NCBI GenBank assembly: GCA_903929195.1
Contig: CAIYTT010000083.1
Coordinates: forward strand, 1 to 52,565
Length of the DNA: 52,565 nt
Source: an uncultured Bacteroidota bacterium
Lineage (GTDB): Bacteria > Bacteroidota > Bacteroidia > Chitinophagales > Chitinophagaceae
Reading direction: 5' to 3'
Of this stretch, positions 27,090 through 36,856 are shown piece after piece (position 1 is the first letter of the stretch; each line of letters begins with the position of its first letter). The notes under the pieces were generated by a model. It was not told where the DNA came from. It did no database searches and saw nothing but the letters and a program-made list of their open reading frames with translations. The position numbers were made by a program, and so were the translations under genes.

Positions 27090-28598
27090 ATGAATTACCA
27101 TAAAATATTAGAAAGGCAAATAAAAAAACTACTTCCTCAAAGTTTTGTGGAAGATGACCGTTTAACACCTTTTCTTTCATCTATAAGCGAATATTATGAT
27201 GCTTTTGAAAAGGACAAGAAAATATCAGATCATGCTTTTGCTATCAGCGAAACGGAATATATGGAAGCTGTAAAGAAATTTAGAGCACAAAATGAAATTA
27301 GAGATAAGTCCATACTTCAATTAAAAGAAGCAATTAGAGATTTAGACCCTGAAGCAATAGAAGGATTAGAGGATTCTAATAATGATTTAATTGATATTAT
27401 TGGTTTTTTACATGAGCAAATTGTAAAAACAAAAGAATTAGAGTTTTACTTAATTCAAGTAAAAAATTCTGCCGAAAATGCAGCAAAGGCAAAAGGAGAT
27501 TTCTTGTCTGTAATGAGCCATGAGATAAGAACACCATTAAATGCTATAATTGGGTATATACATTTATTGTTACACGAAAATCCTCAACCTTATCAATTAG
27601 AATATCTTAGAATTTTACAAATTTCAGCAGGTAATTTATTAAGTTTAATAAATGATGTTCTTGATTTCAGTAAAATTGAAGAAGGCAAAATAATATTTGC
27701 AGAAAGAGATTTTGACATTAGACAGTTAGTAAATGACCTGAAATTAGCAAATAAAATTAGGGCAGAAGAAAGGGGCAATTCGGTAAAAATAATGTTTGAT
27801 TCTGATATACCGGAATTAGTAGTTGGCGATAGCACTAGATTAAATCAGGTTTTAAATAATCTATTGTCTAATGCCATAAAATTTACTCATAATGGTAAAA
27901 TAATTATAGAGGTATCTTTGAAAAATAGTACAGAAGAAAATGTGGAGATTTATTTTTCTGTAACAGATACGGGTATTGGAATAAGTAGAGATAAACACTA
28001 TTTAATATTTGAACGTTTTACACAAGAACATTCACATATTACAAGAGAATATGGTGGGTCGGGATTAGGTTTAGCAATAATACGTAAATTGTTACAATTA
28101 CAAAATAGCGATATTTATCTAGAAAGTGAGCCTGGGAAAGGGTCTAAGTTCTATTTTTCTTTAAAATTCGGGAAATGTAATCAAACTAAAAAAAGCGTTA
28201 CCAGCTATAACGAAAGTAATAATGACTTAAAAGGGTTAAGAATATTGGTAGTGGAAGATGTTGAGTTTAATATTATGCTTGCAGAAAAAATGCTAACAAA
28301 TTGGAATGCAAAGGTAAGTGTAGCAGAAAATGGTTTAATAGCAGTAGAAAAAGCCAAACGAGATACTTACGATATTATTTTAATGGACGTGCAGATGCCT
28401 GTAATGGACGGATTAACAGCTACTACTGAAATAAGAAAATTCAACAAAGAGATACCCATTTTAGCTTTAACTGCATCTACATCTTCCGAATTGCAGGAGG
28501 CATCACGGAAAATAGGAATCAGTGATTTTATTTATAAACCCATAAATCCTAATTATTTATTCCCAACTTTATTAAAGTATGTAAAAGAAGACGAATAA
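27090..28598 (+). CDS. Soluble hybrid histidine kinase with receiver domain
   Basis: A 502-aa cytoplasmic kinase. The N-terminal 120 residues are mostly helical with no recognised sensor domain. Then come HisKA (FLSVMSHEIRTPLNAIIGY, phospho-acceptor His144), HATPase_c (N box NNLLSNAIKF, G1 DTGIGI, G2 GGSGLGLAI), and a C-terminal receiver (LRILVVEDVEFN, phospho-acceptor Asp433 in LMDVQMPVMDG, Lys in YKPI). It has no membrane helix. It is co-transcribed with the FIST gene. Such FIST plus hybrid-kinase pairs are a known arrangement. No output regulator lies next to it, so the phosphate probably passes to a distant Hpt or regulator protein. Confidence 0.93.
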   Translation: MNYHKILERQIKKLLPQSFVEDDRLTPFLSSISEYYDAFEKDKKISDHAFAISETEYMEAVKKFRAQNEIRDKSILQLKEAIRDLDPEAIEGLEDSNNDLIDIIGFLHEQIVKTKELEFYLIQVKNSAENAAKAKGDFLSVMSHEIRTPLNAIIGYIHLLLHENPQPYQLEYLRILQISAGNLLSLINDVLDFSKIEEGKIIFAERDFDIRQLVNDLKLANKIRAEERGNSVKIMFDSDIPELVVGDSTRLNQVLNNLLSNAIKFTHNGKIIIEVSLKNSTEENVEIYFSVTDTGIGISRDKHYLIFERFTQEHSHITREYGGSGLGLAIIRKLLQLQNSDIYLESEPGKGSKFYFSLKFGKCNQTKKSVTSYNESNNDLKGLRILVVEDVEFNIMLAEKMLTNWNAKVSVAENGLIAVEKAKRDTYDIILMDVQMPVMDGLTATTEIRKFNKEIPILALTASTSSELQEASRKIGISDFIYKPINPNYLFPTLLKYVKEDE

Positions 28599-28973
28599 TT
28601 TATTCCTTCTTTTAATTTAAGGCAAGGCATTTAAAATATTTTACTGTATTTTATATGTTATTGCTATGTTTTATAATTCCGCAATTATTATATGTTTGTA
28701 TATTATTGTTTTTTTTACTGTATTTATATTTTACTAAATGTCATTTTTGAAATATGTCAATTAAATGTCAAAAAAAATATTTAGTAATCAATTTGTGAAT
28801 AAAGGCACAATTGAGCTATTTTTAATAAAAATAAAAATTGTTAGTTTGAATATTTAGTTGTAACTTCGTTTTAATATTCAAACTGTAACTTTAAATTAAC
28901 TTGCAAAAAGTTTTTAGTTAACCTGGATTACTTAAAATGTATATATTTTTTTTATTTTTTAAAATCTAAACAC
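28599..28973. other. AT-rich intergenic region with three ATGTCA repeats
   Basis: 375 bp without a gene. ATGTCA occurs at 28738-28743, 28754-28759 and 28765-28770, all in the same direction. No terminator hairpin or clear -7 box was found. Confidence 0.5.
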
Positions 28974-29201
28974 ATGGAACGAATCATCACTTTTTCAGTT
29001 AATGGCAATGAAATAACAGGGAAATTAATGGGTGACGCACATTTGTGGTCATTTAAATCGGAAACTGAGTATTTTAAAAATAATTTCAGGACAGGAGAAA
29101 TCAAGAAACATACCCTCCTGAAAGAGTTAAATACAATAAATAGACAGAAAGAAATCTATTCGTTGGTATGTGAAGAGGCAGAATTGAAAGAATTTTATTG
29201 A
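28974..29201 (+). CDS. Small hypothetical protein
   Basis: A 75-aa soluble charged protein (MERIITFSVNGNEITGKLMGDAHLW to EEAELKEFY). The start is the first ATG after a long AT-rich leader. It has no signal peptide, membrane segment or Cys, and I recognise no family. Codon use looks like the neighbours and the frame fills the space sensibly, so it is probably real. The N-terminal half looks like a small beta hairpin and the rest like helices. It stands alone, with about 400 bp of non-coding DNA on each side. Confidence 0.5.
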   Translation: MERIITFSVNGNEITGKLMGDAHLWSFKSETEYFKNNFRTGEIKKHTLLKELNTINRQKEIYSLVCEEAELKEFY

Positions 29202-29607
29202 TTTTATATTTGTAATATTGCAATACAATTATTTGTATTACTTTCATTTTTTTAAAGTGCATGTAATTTATACTTGTAGTTTTTTAGGTTTACTTTTTAA
29301 TGCAAACAAGATAATAAGGCATTCTGTTTTATTATAGCATATCAATATATCTATGTCGTTAACAATTCCCGTCCCTTCTTTGAATTATTTGATTGCTTTG
29401 CAATAATTTATACAAATACCGCATTTTTTAGATATTTATTTTTAAACAATTTTTTTTCGTAGTTTTCTAAAAAATAGTTGTAAAGTTTTTTATTTTTACC
29501 AACCAAAACAGCTTATTATACTGTCTGTTAAAAGTTATATATCTTTACCATATTCCAATTACTTAGAAAGTAGTTTGTATTTTTAAAACATTGTAATTAA
29601 ATTTTTT
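29202..29607. other. AT-rich intergenic region
   Basis: About 406 bp of AT-rich DNA before the T9SS type B protein gene. I see no coding frame, strong hairpin or convincing promoter. Confidence 0.4.
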
Positions 29608-32600
29608 ATGAAAAAATCTTTTTTCAACCTTACTGTCTTAATAAAAAGCTTATTGGTTTGCGGCTTATTATTTACGCTGTCAATTACTGCAAAGGCATCG
29701 CATGTGGTAGGTATGGATTTATTATACACACATATTGTAGGCGACCAGTATAAACTTACTGTTGTAATGTATGGTAATTGCGGTACTACCACAGGTGCAT
29801 TTGAAACGTTACCCTATACGCAACCGATAATTTGTATTTATGACGGTAATACTTATGTTACAAGTGTTACACTTACTATTGATACACCTACGAACCCGCA
29901 CATGGGTATTGAGATTACCCCAGTGTGCCCAAGTTCTTTAGACAGTACACAATGTACAAATACTAGTTACCCATTGCCTGGTATTAAGAAATTTGTTTAT
30001 ACAGCTATGTACACAGTTCCTCATACATCGCACTATTGGCGTTTTTGTTTTGCAGGCCCTACGGCTGCCGGTTCTTTGCCTGGTCGCGCCGCTGCTATTA
30101 CAAATATATTTGGTGGTACTACTACACAGTTAATAGACACACTTGATAATGTAGGTCATTATAATTCGAGTCCTGTACTTACACAACCACCAACACCGTT
30201 TTTCTGCTTAAATGATGCGGATACCTATAACCCTGTTGCGATAGACCCCGATGGCGACAGTTTATCTTATTTTTTAGTACCCGGTATGGATGGTTCTGCC
30301 TATGGTAGTTGCCCAAGTTCAGGCTGGACAATTTCCTATGTTACCTATACTGGTACCGCTTGGACAGGTGTACCAGTAAGTGCGACTACTCCCCTTAATG
30401 TTACTGCCGGTACCTTTGTTTTTGGTACTACAACAGGGCAATTAGATTTTGTTCCCAATGCTTTGCAAAGGTCATTAGTAGTATATAATATGAGAGAGTA
30501 CCGTCATGATACTTTAGTGGGTACTTGTCAGCGAGAAATGACATTTGTTGTTATTGCCTGTGCCAATGTACCACCTACCGGTGCTATGACCGGTGCAACC
30601 GGAGGTGGTTCTATTGCCCCGGATAGCGTTAATTTTAATATATGCCAAAACTCAGGTCCATTCACGTTCCATATTTCACCTCGCGAACCATCGGATACAA
30701 ACAATCATATTTTTGTTACTTCAACCGGTATGCCTGCCGGATGTACACTTACGGTAACCAACGATTCTACCAATCACCCCGATTGCTTAGTTACTTGGAA
30801 TTCGAATGCTACAATTCCCGGTTCTTATGTATTTTATTTAAACTTTACTGATGACAATTGCCCTGTAAACGGTAGAACTGTAAAAGCCTTTTCAATAAAT
30901 ATTTTACCGGTTCCTGCCATCTCATTGGCTGTGGTATCTCAAAGTTCTTGCACATCAAGCGGTATTGTAACTTTAATACCGGGAGGTGCCGGTTCGCCAT
31001 GGGTAATAGATGTAATACAGGGTGGTACCACCATACAAACCTACCCGAGTGTTACCGGTGTATTTAGCGATACACTTGCTCCGGGAATAGATACTTTTAA
31101 AATATACTCACATGTATCCACTTTATGCGGTGTAGATACGTTTGTAAATATGCCTGTACCCCCGCCGTTTATTCTTACTGATACCTTTAGCTCACCTATA
31201 TACTGTGGCGGTTTTGGTACAATTGACATCAAAAAATTACCATCGGGAGCAATAGATACCGTAACTTATTTATTTAATGGCACACCCGGAACTATGAATG
31301 TATTAATAGGTTTAGATAGTATTGCCCATCTTACCGGATTACCTGCGGGCATTTACAGTAATATAAAATTGAAATACGGTACTTGCGTATCGAATGTAAT
31401 GGGGCCTGATACGTTAATTAATCCGCCATTTACTATGAGTTATGTTACGGAAACGAACCCAACAATATGTGGTTTCTGCAATGGAGAAATTATTTTACAT
31501 GGCTTGCATCCCGGACAAACAGATACGGTAAATTATACCTTTAACGGAGTGCCGCAAACAGCAGTAAGTGCCTATGTAAGCACAGACAGTTTGTTTGTAA
31601 TACAGAATGCATGTGCAGGTAGTTATGCCGGTTTTGTAGCTCATTCGGGCAGTTGTACATCCAACTCCTTAACACCTCCGGCATTAACAGCACCAAGTAT
31701 CAGTTCTGGTTTCGATACCTTAATACATTTGGGATGTAAAGGAGATACGGTAAAATGTACGAATTTATCTACCCCTGATTCAGGAATGATATACACATGG
31801 ACATTTGGAGACGGTACACCGGCAGACACCAATAAGAACCCTACTCATATCTATTATGGACAAGGAACTTATACGATAAAATTGATATTGTCGAATACAA
31901 GATGCTTTGACAGTACCTTAAAAACAATTACTTTATCTAATTTTGTACATGCAGACGATACAATAGACCATAGCCCAATTTGCCAGGGCAGTACGGTAAA
32001 CTTTACCAATCGTTCTACCGGTACCGGAAACAGTTATGTATGGAGTTTTGGAGATGGAGCAACCTCAACGGCAGTAGCAACGACCACCCATTTTTATCCA
32101 CATTCGTCTGTATATAAAGTAATGTTGATAGCTACCAATGATGTACCGTGTAGAGATACGAATATACAGTATTTATATGTGGATTCTGCGAGTCCGGCAG
32201 CAATCTTAGCTACCGACACTATATTTTGCCGTGGCGGAGCGGTAACGTTTACAGGCGACTATACCCAAATAGGGAATTTAGGTGTATCGTGGGAATTTGG
32301 AGACGGAGATAGCATGCAGAATGTAAACCCTGTAATACATGGTTATGAAGCTACAGGCACAATAACCGTAAATATGGTAGCCTATTATAGAGCTTGTCCG
32401 AATATAAGTGCGAGCAAAACAATAAATGTAATACCATATCCACAAATCTATTTGGGTGGCGATACGGCAATATGTCCGGGAAGTGATATGTTAACATTAA
32501 TGGACAAAACAAATATTGGAAACCCGAATGCACACTGGCGTTGGAATACAGGGGACAGTACGGCATCGGTGAATGTAACACTACCGGGTAACTATTATGC

Positions 32601-32940
32601 TACCGTACGTATTAACGGATGCGAATTAACGGATACGATATTGGTGAAATCGGATTGTTATATGAATGTACCGAATGTATTTACCCCCAATGGAGACGGT
32701 ATCAATGATTATTTCTTCCCGAGACAATTATTAACGAGCAGCTTGGTTACTTTTAAAATGGACATCTATAATCGTTGGGGACAATTAATATTTGAGACAA
32801 CGAGAACAGACGGCAGAGGCTGGGATGGTAATTTAAATGATATACAACAACCTGAAGGCGTATATATCTATATAATAGAGGCAACATTTAAGGATGGTGA
32901 GAAAGAAAAGCATCAAGGAAATATTACTTTGTTGAGATAA
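29608..32940 (+). CDS. Secreted PKD-domain protein with gliding-type (T9SS type B) C-terminal domain
   Basis: A 1110-aa exported protein. Signal peptide (about 1-29, ending TAKA), then the start SHVVGMDLLYTHIVGDQYKLTVVMYGNCGT typical of large Bacteroidota surface proteins. The middle is beta-rich with many Cys. Three PKD modules carry FGDG: YTWTFGDGTPAD (about 725), YVWSFGDGAT (about 810) and VSWEFGDGDS (about 890). The C-terminus, VPNVFTPNGDGINDYFFPR to WDGNLNDIQQPEGVYIYIIEATFKDGE, is the gliding-motility-associated T9SS type B sorting domain, so it should pass through the type IX system, often with help from a PorP/SprF partner. Such a gene lies at 38379, not adjacent. Probably an adhesin or surface-layer component. 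A terminator follows. Confidence 0.92.
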   Translation: MKKSFFNLTVLIKSLLVCGLLFTLSITAKASHVVGMDLLYTHIVGDQYKLTVVMYGNCGTTTGAFETLPYTQPIICIYDGNTYVTSVTLTIDTPTNPHMGIEITPVCPSSLDSTQCTNTSYPLPGIKKFVYTAMYTVPHTSHYWRFCFAGPTAAGSLPGRAAAITNIFGGTTTQLIDTLDNVGHYNSSPVLTQPPTPFFCLNDADTYNPVAIDPDGDSLSYFLVPGMDGSAYGSCPSSGWTISYVTYTGTAWTGVPVSATTPLNVTAGTFVFGTTTGQLDFVPNALQRSLVVYNMREYRHDTLVGTCQREMTFVVIACANVPPTGAMTGATGGGSIAPDSVNFNICQNSGPFTFHISPREPSDTNNHIFVTSTGMPAGCTLTVTNDSTNHPDCLVTWNSNATIPGSYVFYLNFTDDNCPVNGRTVKAFSINILPVPAISLAVVSQSSCTSSGIVTLIPGGAGSPWVIDVIQGGTTIQTYPSVTGVFSDTLAPGIDTFKIYSHVSTLCGVDTFVNMPVPPPFILTDTFSSPIYCGGFGTIDIKKLPSGAIDTVTYLFNGTPGTMNVLIGLDSIAHLTGLPAGIYSNIKLKYGTCVSNVMGPDTLINPPFTMSYVTETNPTICGFCNGEIILHGLHPGQTDTVNYTFNGVPQTAVSAYVSTDSLFVIQNACAGSYAGFVAHSGSCTSNSLTPPALTAPSISSGFDTLIHLGCKGDTVKCTNLSTPDSGMIYTWTFGDGTPADTNKNPTHIYYGQGTYTIKLILSNTRCFDSTLKTITLSNFVHADDTIDHSPICQGSTVNFTNRSTGTGNSYVWSFGDGATSTAVATTTHFYPHSSVYKVMLIATNDVPCRDTNIQYLYVDSASPAAILATDTIFCRGGAVTFTGDYTQIGNLGVSWEFGDGDSMQNVNPVIHGYEATGTITVNMVAYYRACPNISASKTINVIPYPQIYLGGDTAICPGSDMLTLMDKTNIGNPNAHWRWNTGDSTASVNVTLPGNYYATVRINGCELTDTILVKSDCYMNVPNVFTPNGDGINDYFFPRQLLTSSLVTFKMDIYNRWGQLIFETTRTDGRGWDGNLNDIQQPEGVYIYIIEATFKDGEKEKHQGNITLLR

Positions 32941-32958
32941 AAAACACCTGAAAAATAT

Positions 32959-32997
32959 AAAAGAGCCATAGACTTTATTGATTATGGCTCTTTTTAT
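32959..32997 (+). terminator. Terminator after the T9SS type B protein gene
   Basis: 12-bp stem AAAAGAGCCATA/TATGGCTCTTTT (32959-32970 and 32983-32994) with a 12-nt loop and a T run. Confidence 0.85.
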
Positions 32998-33237
32998 ATT
33001 TTAATCAATTTGTCTTAGATTTATTCCAGACAAAAAGAAGCGGTTTATTACTCAGTTAGTTTTTGCTTTATTATTTTTTTTATTTTTATTTATATTTGGG
33101 TTTCATAATTTTAGAGCAGATACTAACCTATTTTTTTACAATAGTATTTATTGTATTTAGCATCATGTAATGTCATTAGCAAAAGTATTTTGTCTATAAT
33201 AATTTAAATTGCAATTACACCCTTTCAACAATTTGTG

Positions 33238-33245
33238 TAATTTTG
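33238..33245 (+). promoter_or_regulatory. -7 box of the aconitase gene
   Basis: TAATTTTG fits TAnnTTTG, 35 bp before the ATG. The nearest upstream TTG is 26 bp away, longer than usual. It is the only signal I see in the rest of this 340-bp gap. Confidence 0.45.
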
Positions 33246-33280
33246 CGAACGAAATAAATAATATTTAAAAACATTCACCC

Positions 33281-35566
33281 ATGGCATTTGATATTGAATT
33301 AATTCGCAGTACCTACCATAAATTACCGGCAAGAGTAGTATCTGCACGCACGCTATTAGGTCGTCCGCTAACATTAGCAGAGAAAATTTTATACTCCCAT
33401 ACAGACGATTGGCCTGATGCGGCATATAATCGTGGTAAAGATTATGTAAACTTTAACCCGGACCGTGTAGCCATGCAAGATGCTACAGCGCAAATGGCTT
33501 TATTACAATTCAGCACATGTGGTCGCGATAAAGTTGCTGTACCAAGTACGGTGCATTGCGACCACTTAATACAAGCTAAGACAGGAGCAGTAGAAGACCT
33601 TGCAACAGCAATAGATGTAAACAAAGAAGTTTATGATTTCTTAGCATCAATATCAAATAAATATGGTATTGGTTTTTGGCGTGCGGGTGCAGGTATTATT
33701 CATCAGGTAGTATTAGAAAACTATGCGTTTCCGGGTGGTATGATGATAGGCACAGACAGCCATACACCCAATGCAGGTGGTTTAGGTATGCTTGCCATTG
33801 GCGTAGGTGGTGCCGATGCAGTAGATGTAATGGCAGGATTACCTTGGGAATTGAAAATGCCTAAAATTATCGGTGTTCATCTTACAGGTAAAATGAGTGG
33901 TTGGACATCTGCCAAAGATATAATATTAAAAGTAGCAGGCATACTTACCGTTAAAGGTGGTACCGGTGCTATTGTTGAATATTTTGGTGAGGGTGCCGAC
34001 AGCCTTAGCTGTACAGGTAAAGGTACTATTTGTAACATGGGTGCTGAAATTGGTGCTACTTGTTCTGTTTTTGCTTACGATGAAAAAATGGGTGATTATT
34101 TGCGTGGTACAAACCGTGCCGATGTTGCAGATTTGGCTTTTAAAGTTAAAGAACATTTAAGACCCGACCCTGAAGTATATGCTAATCCGGTAGCTTATTA
34201 CGACCAATTAATTGAAATTAACTTAGATGAATTGGAGCCTTATATAAACGGGCCATTCACACCCGATTATGCAACCCCAATAAGCCAAATGGCAGCCGCA
34301 GTAAAACAAAACAATTGGCCCGATACTGTAGAAGTAGCACTAATAGGTTCTTGTACCAATTCTTCTTACGAAGATATTTCACGTTCTGCTTCAATAGCAA
34401 CTAATGCAATAGCTTTAGGTCTTAAAACAAAAAGTGAATTTACAATCACTCCCGGTTCCGAAATGGTTCGTTTTACAATAGAGCGTGATGGGATGTTAGA
34501 TACCTTTGATAGATTGGGCGGTAAATTATTAGCAAATGCTTGCGGGCCGTGTATTGGGCAGTGGGCAAGACATATAGACGACCCAAATAGAAAAAATACA
34601 ATTATAACATCCTTCAATAGAAATTTTGCAAAACGGAATGATGGCTTGGCTTCAACACATGCATTTGTAGCATCGCCCGAAATTGTTACAGCTCTTGCTA
34701 TAGCTGGCAGTTTATCTTTTAATCCATTAAAAGACAAATTAAAAAATGCAAATGGAGAGGAGGTAATGCTTGATGAGCCTAAAGGACTTGAATTACCTGC
34801 TAAGGGCTTTGCTGTTGAAGATGCAGGTTATATAGCACCTGCTGCGAGTGGTGCCGGGTTAAGTGTAATTGTAAGCCCGACCAGTAGCAGATTACAACTT
34901 TTAGAACCATTTAAAGAGTGGGATGGAAAGGAAATGACCGGACTTAAATTATTAATTAAAGCATTCGGTAAATGCACTACTGACCATATTTCTATGGCAG
35001 GACCTTGGTTGAAATATCGCGGACACTTAGATAATATTTCTAATAACATGTTGATTGGTGCTGTAAATGCTTTTAACATGGAGGTTAATAAAGTAAAAAA
35101 CCAATTGACAGGTGAATATGGAGAAGTACCTACAGTGCAACGTGCATACAAAGCAGCCGGAATGCCGAGTGTAGTAGTAGGGGATGAAAATTATGGCGAA
35201 GGAAGTAGTAGAGAACATGCTGCAATGGAGCCTCGTCATTTAGGTGTAAATGCTATTGTTGTAAAGAGTTTTGCCCGCATACACGAAACAAATTTGAAAA
35301 AACAAGGTATGCTTGCTCTTACTTTTGTAAACAAAGAAGATTATAACAAAATACAAGAAGACGACTCATTAGATATTTTGGGTTTAACTACTTTCGCAGA
35401 AGGTACACCATTAACAATGGTACTGAATCACAAAGATGGTAGTAAAGATCAAATAAAGCTAAACCATACCTATAATGCACAACAAATAGAGTGGTTTAAA
35501 GCCGGTGGGGCATTAAATGTAATTAGAAGAGAAGTTGCAGCAGAATCCTTTACGAGAATTAAATAA
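33281..35566 (+). CDS. acn: Aconitate hydratase, mitochondrial-type
   Basis: Cytoplasmic TCA-cycle enzyme that interconverts citrate and isocitrate (761 aa, close to the mitochondrial aconitase length). The [4Fe-4S] ligands are Cys358 ([11 protein letters not shown]) and Cys421/Cys424 (ACGPCIGQW). Other signatures are [36 protein letters not shown], the swivel domain [19 protein letters not shown], and [19 protein letters not shown]. The gene stands alone with its own promoter and terminator. Oddity: the last 60 bp hold one half of a 36-bp direct repeat whose other half lies just after the stop codon, so the C-terminus (AESFTRIK) may be new. Confidence 0.97.
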   Translation: MAFDIELIRSTYHKLPARVVSARTLLGRPLTLAEKILYSHTDDWPDAAYNRGKDYVNFNPDRVAMQDATAQMALLQFSTCGRDKVAVPSTVHCDHLIQAKTGAVEDLATAIDVNKEVYDFLASISNKYGIGFWRAGAGIIHQVVLENYAFPGGMMIGTDSHTPNAGGLGMLAIGVGGADAVDVMAGLPWELKMPKIIGVHLTGKMSGWTSAKDIILKVAGILTVKGGTGAIVEYFGEGADSLSCTGKGTICNMGAEIGATCSVFAYDEKMGDYLRGTNRADVADLAFKVKEHLRPDPEVYANPVAYYDQLIEINLDELEPYINGPFTPDYATPISQMAAAVKQNNWPDTVEVALIGSCTNSSYEDISRSASIATNAIALGLKTKSEFTITPGSEMVRFTIERDGMLDTFDRLGGKLLANACGPCIGQWARHIDDPNRKNTIITSFNRNFAKRNDGLASTHAFVASPEIVTALAIAGSLSFNPLKDKLKNANGEEVMLDEPKGLELPAKGFAVEDAGYIAPAASGAGLSVIVSPTSSRLQLLEPFKEWDGKEMTGLKLLIKAFGKCTTDHISMAGPWLKYRGHLDNISNNMLIGAVNAFNMEVNKVKNQLTGEYGEVPTVQRAYKAAGMPSVVVGDENYGEGSSREHAAMEPRHLGVNAIVVKSFARIHETNLKKQGMLALTFVNKEDYNKIQEDDSLDILGLTTFAEGTPLTMVLNHKDGSKDQIKLNHTYNAQQIEWFKAGGALNVIRREVAAESFTRIK

Positions 35567-35611
35567 GATAATGGAGGCATTAAATGTAATTAGAAGAGAA
35601 GTTGCAGCAGA
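35509..35611 (+). repeat. 36-bp direct repeat spanning the 3' end of the aconitase gene
   Basis: 35509-35544 and 35576-35611 are identical over 36 bp with a 67-bp period. The first copy encodes [12 protein letters not shown] inside aconitase. The second copy, just past the stop, encodes the same residues in a 16-codon frame (ATG 35571 to TAA 35621) ending AAEVA. Confidence 0.93.
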
Positions 35612-35640
35612 GGTAGCATAACAAATACAAATGAATTATT

Positions 35641-35680
35641 ATAGGGCAGTTTTCACTAATGGGAACTGCCCTATTTTTTT
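35641..35680 (+). terminator. Terminator after the aconitase gene
   Basis: ATAGGGCAGTT (35641-35651) pairs with AACTGCCCTAT (35664-35674), 12-nt loop, followed by a run of T. Confidence 0.88.
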
Positions 35681-35814
35681 ATTGTTAATTCATATTTATG
35701 TTATGAAGTAAATTTATATTTATCTTGATTTTTAAAAAAAATAATTGCTCTCAATTAAAAAATAATTAGGAAAGTAGCATTTCATTTCGCATATTTGTAT
35801 TATAAAATCAATGT

Positions 35815-36669
35815 ATGAAAGCTTATCTTTTAGCAGACAGTGGCTCAACTAAAACCGATTGGTGTCTTATTAAAAAAGGTAAAGAGCCTTTATATTTTAC
35901 TACTTCTGGTTTTAATCCGTATTTACAAAGCAAAGAAGACATATTAAAAACCTTACAAAAAGAATTGGAATGGAACAATGAGGAACATAAAGCAAGTAAA
36001 TTGTTTTATTACGGTGCAGGAGCTTCTACAAAAGAAAAGCAGGCTTTATTAGAGGAAATAATGATTGAACATTTCGGTGTGAAAAAAGTAAAAGTAGAGG
36101 GTGATTTGTTAGCTGCAGCAAGGTCTATATGCGGAGATAAAAAAGGTATGATTTGTATTTTAGGTACAGGAAGCTCTTCGGGTTATTATAATGGCAAAAA
36201 TGTAAAAGAACAACAACCCTCTTTAGGATACATTGCTGGCGATGAGGGTAGTGGTAATTATATGGGAAAAAGGATATTACAGTATTATACTTATGGCACA
36301 TTTGATGCAGAGCTAAAAATGCATTTTGAAATGCATTTCGGTAGCGATGTTAGGCACATAGTTAATAAATTATATCACGAACCTTATCCCAATAGGTATT
36401 TGGCTACTTTTGTTTCTGTATTATCCGAAAACAGAGGGCATTACATGGTAGAGAATATTATTGAAGATTGTTTAAATGATTTTTTTCAAACAAATATTCT
36501 GAAATATAGACAAAGTTGGAATTTACCATTGTATTTTATCGGCTCTATTGCTTTTGGCTTTAAAGATATTATTGAAAGCCTATGTAATCAGTATGAATTG
36601 GAATTGGGTAATATTATGAAAAGCCCAATGGATGGCTTAATTAAATATCATTTAGAAAAATCGGAATAA
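35815..36669 (+). CDS. BadF/BadG/BcrA/BcrD-family ATPase, N-acetylglucosamine kinase-like
   Basis: Cytoplasmic sugar-kinase-fold protein of 284 aa in the ASKHA superfamily. Phosphate-1 motif LLADSGSTKTDWCL (residues 5-18), phosphate-2 ILGTGSSSGYYNG, and the hinge LGYIAGDEGSGNYMGKRIL, which is typical of N-acetylglucosamine kinases of this branch. These enzymes phosphorylate GlcNAc from cell-wall or chitin recycling using ATP. In Bacteroidota many members are annotated only as BadF/BadG ATPases, so the substrate is likely but unproved. It has its own AT-rich palindromic terminator and no sugar-transport genes beside it. Confidence 0.87.
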   Translation: MKAYLLADSGSTKTDWCLIKKGKEPLYFTTSGFNPYLQSKEDILKTLQKELEWNNEEHKASKLFYYGAGASTKEKQALLEEIMIEHFGVKKVKVEGDLLAAARSICGDKKGMICILGTGSSSGYYNGKNVKEQQPSLGYIAGDEGSGNYMGKRILQYYTYGTFDAELKMHFEMHFGSDVRHIVNKLYHEPYPNRYLATFVSVLSENRGHYMVENIIEDCLNDFFQTNILKYRQSWNLPLYFIGSIAFGFKDIIESLCNQYELELGNIMKSPMDGLIKYHLEKSE

Positions 36670-36693
36670 TCTATTTTATTTTTTTTTATTAGC

Positions 36694-36723
36694 AATAATT
36701 TTACATGTAAAATTATTTTTTTT
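36694..36723 (+). terminator. AT-rich palindromic terminator
   Basis: A perfect 24-bp palindrome (36694-36717, centre ACATGT) followed by a T run. It lies 25 bp past the kinase stop. Confidence 0.75.
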
Positions 36724-36856
36724 GACTATACAGAATTACAAAAAAAATGTTTTAAGTATTGATATACAATACCTAAAATAAAATAATCAATTAATTATAA
36801 AATAATTCTTTTAATAATACTTTTGTCTGTATTATTGCTGTTTTACTAAATTGCCT

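Noticed and set aside
34366-34737. Open frames antisense to aconitase
   Set aside because: The plus-strand aconitase is unambiguous and these frames have no family features.
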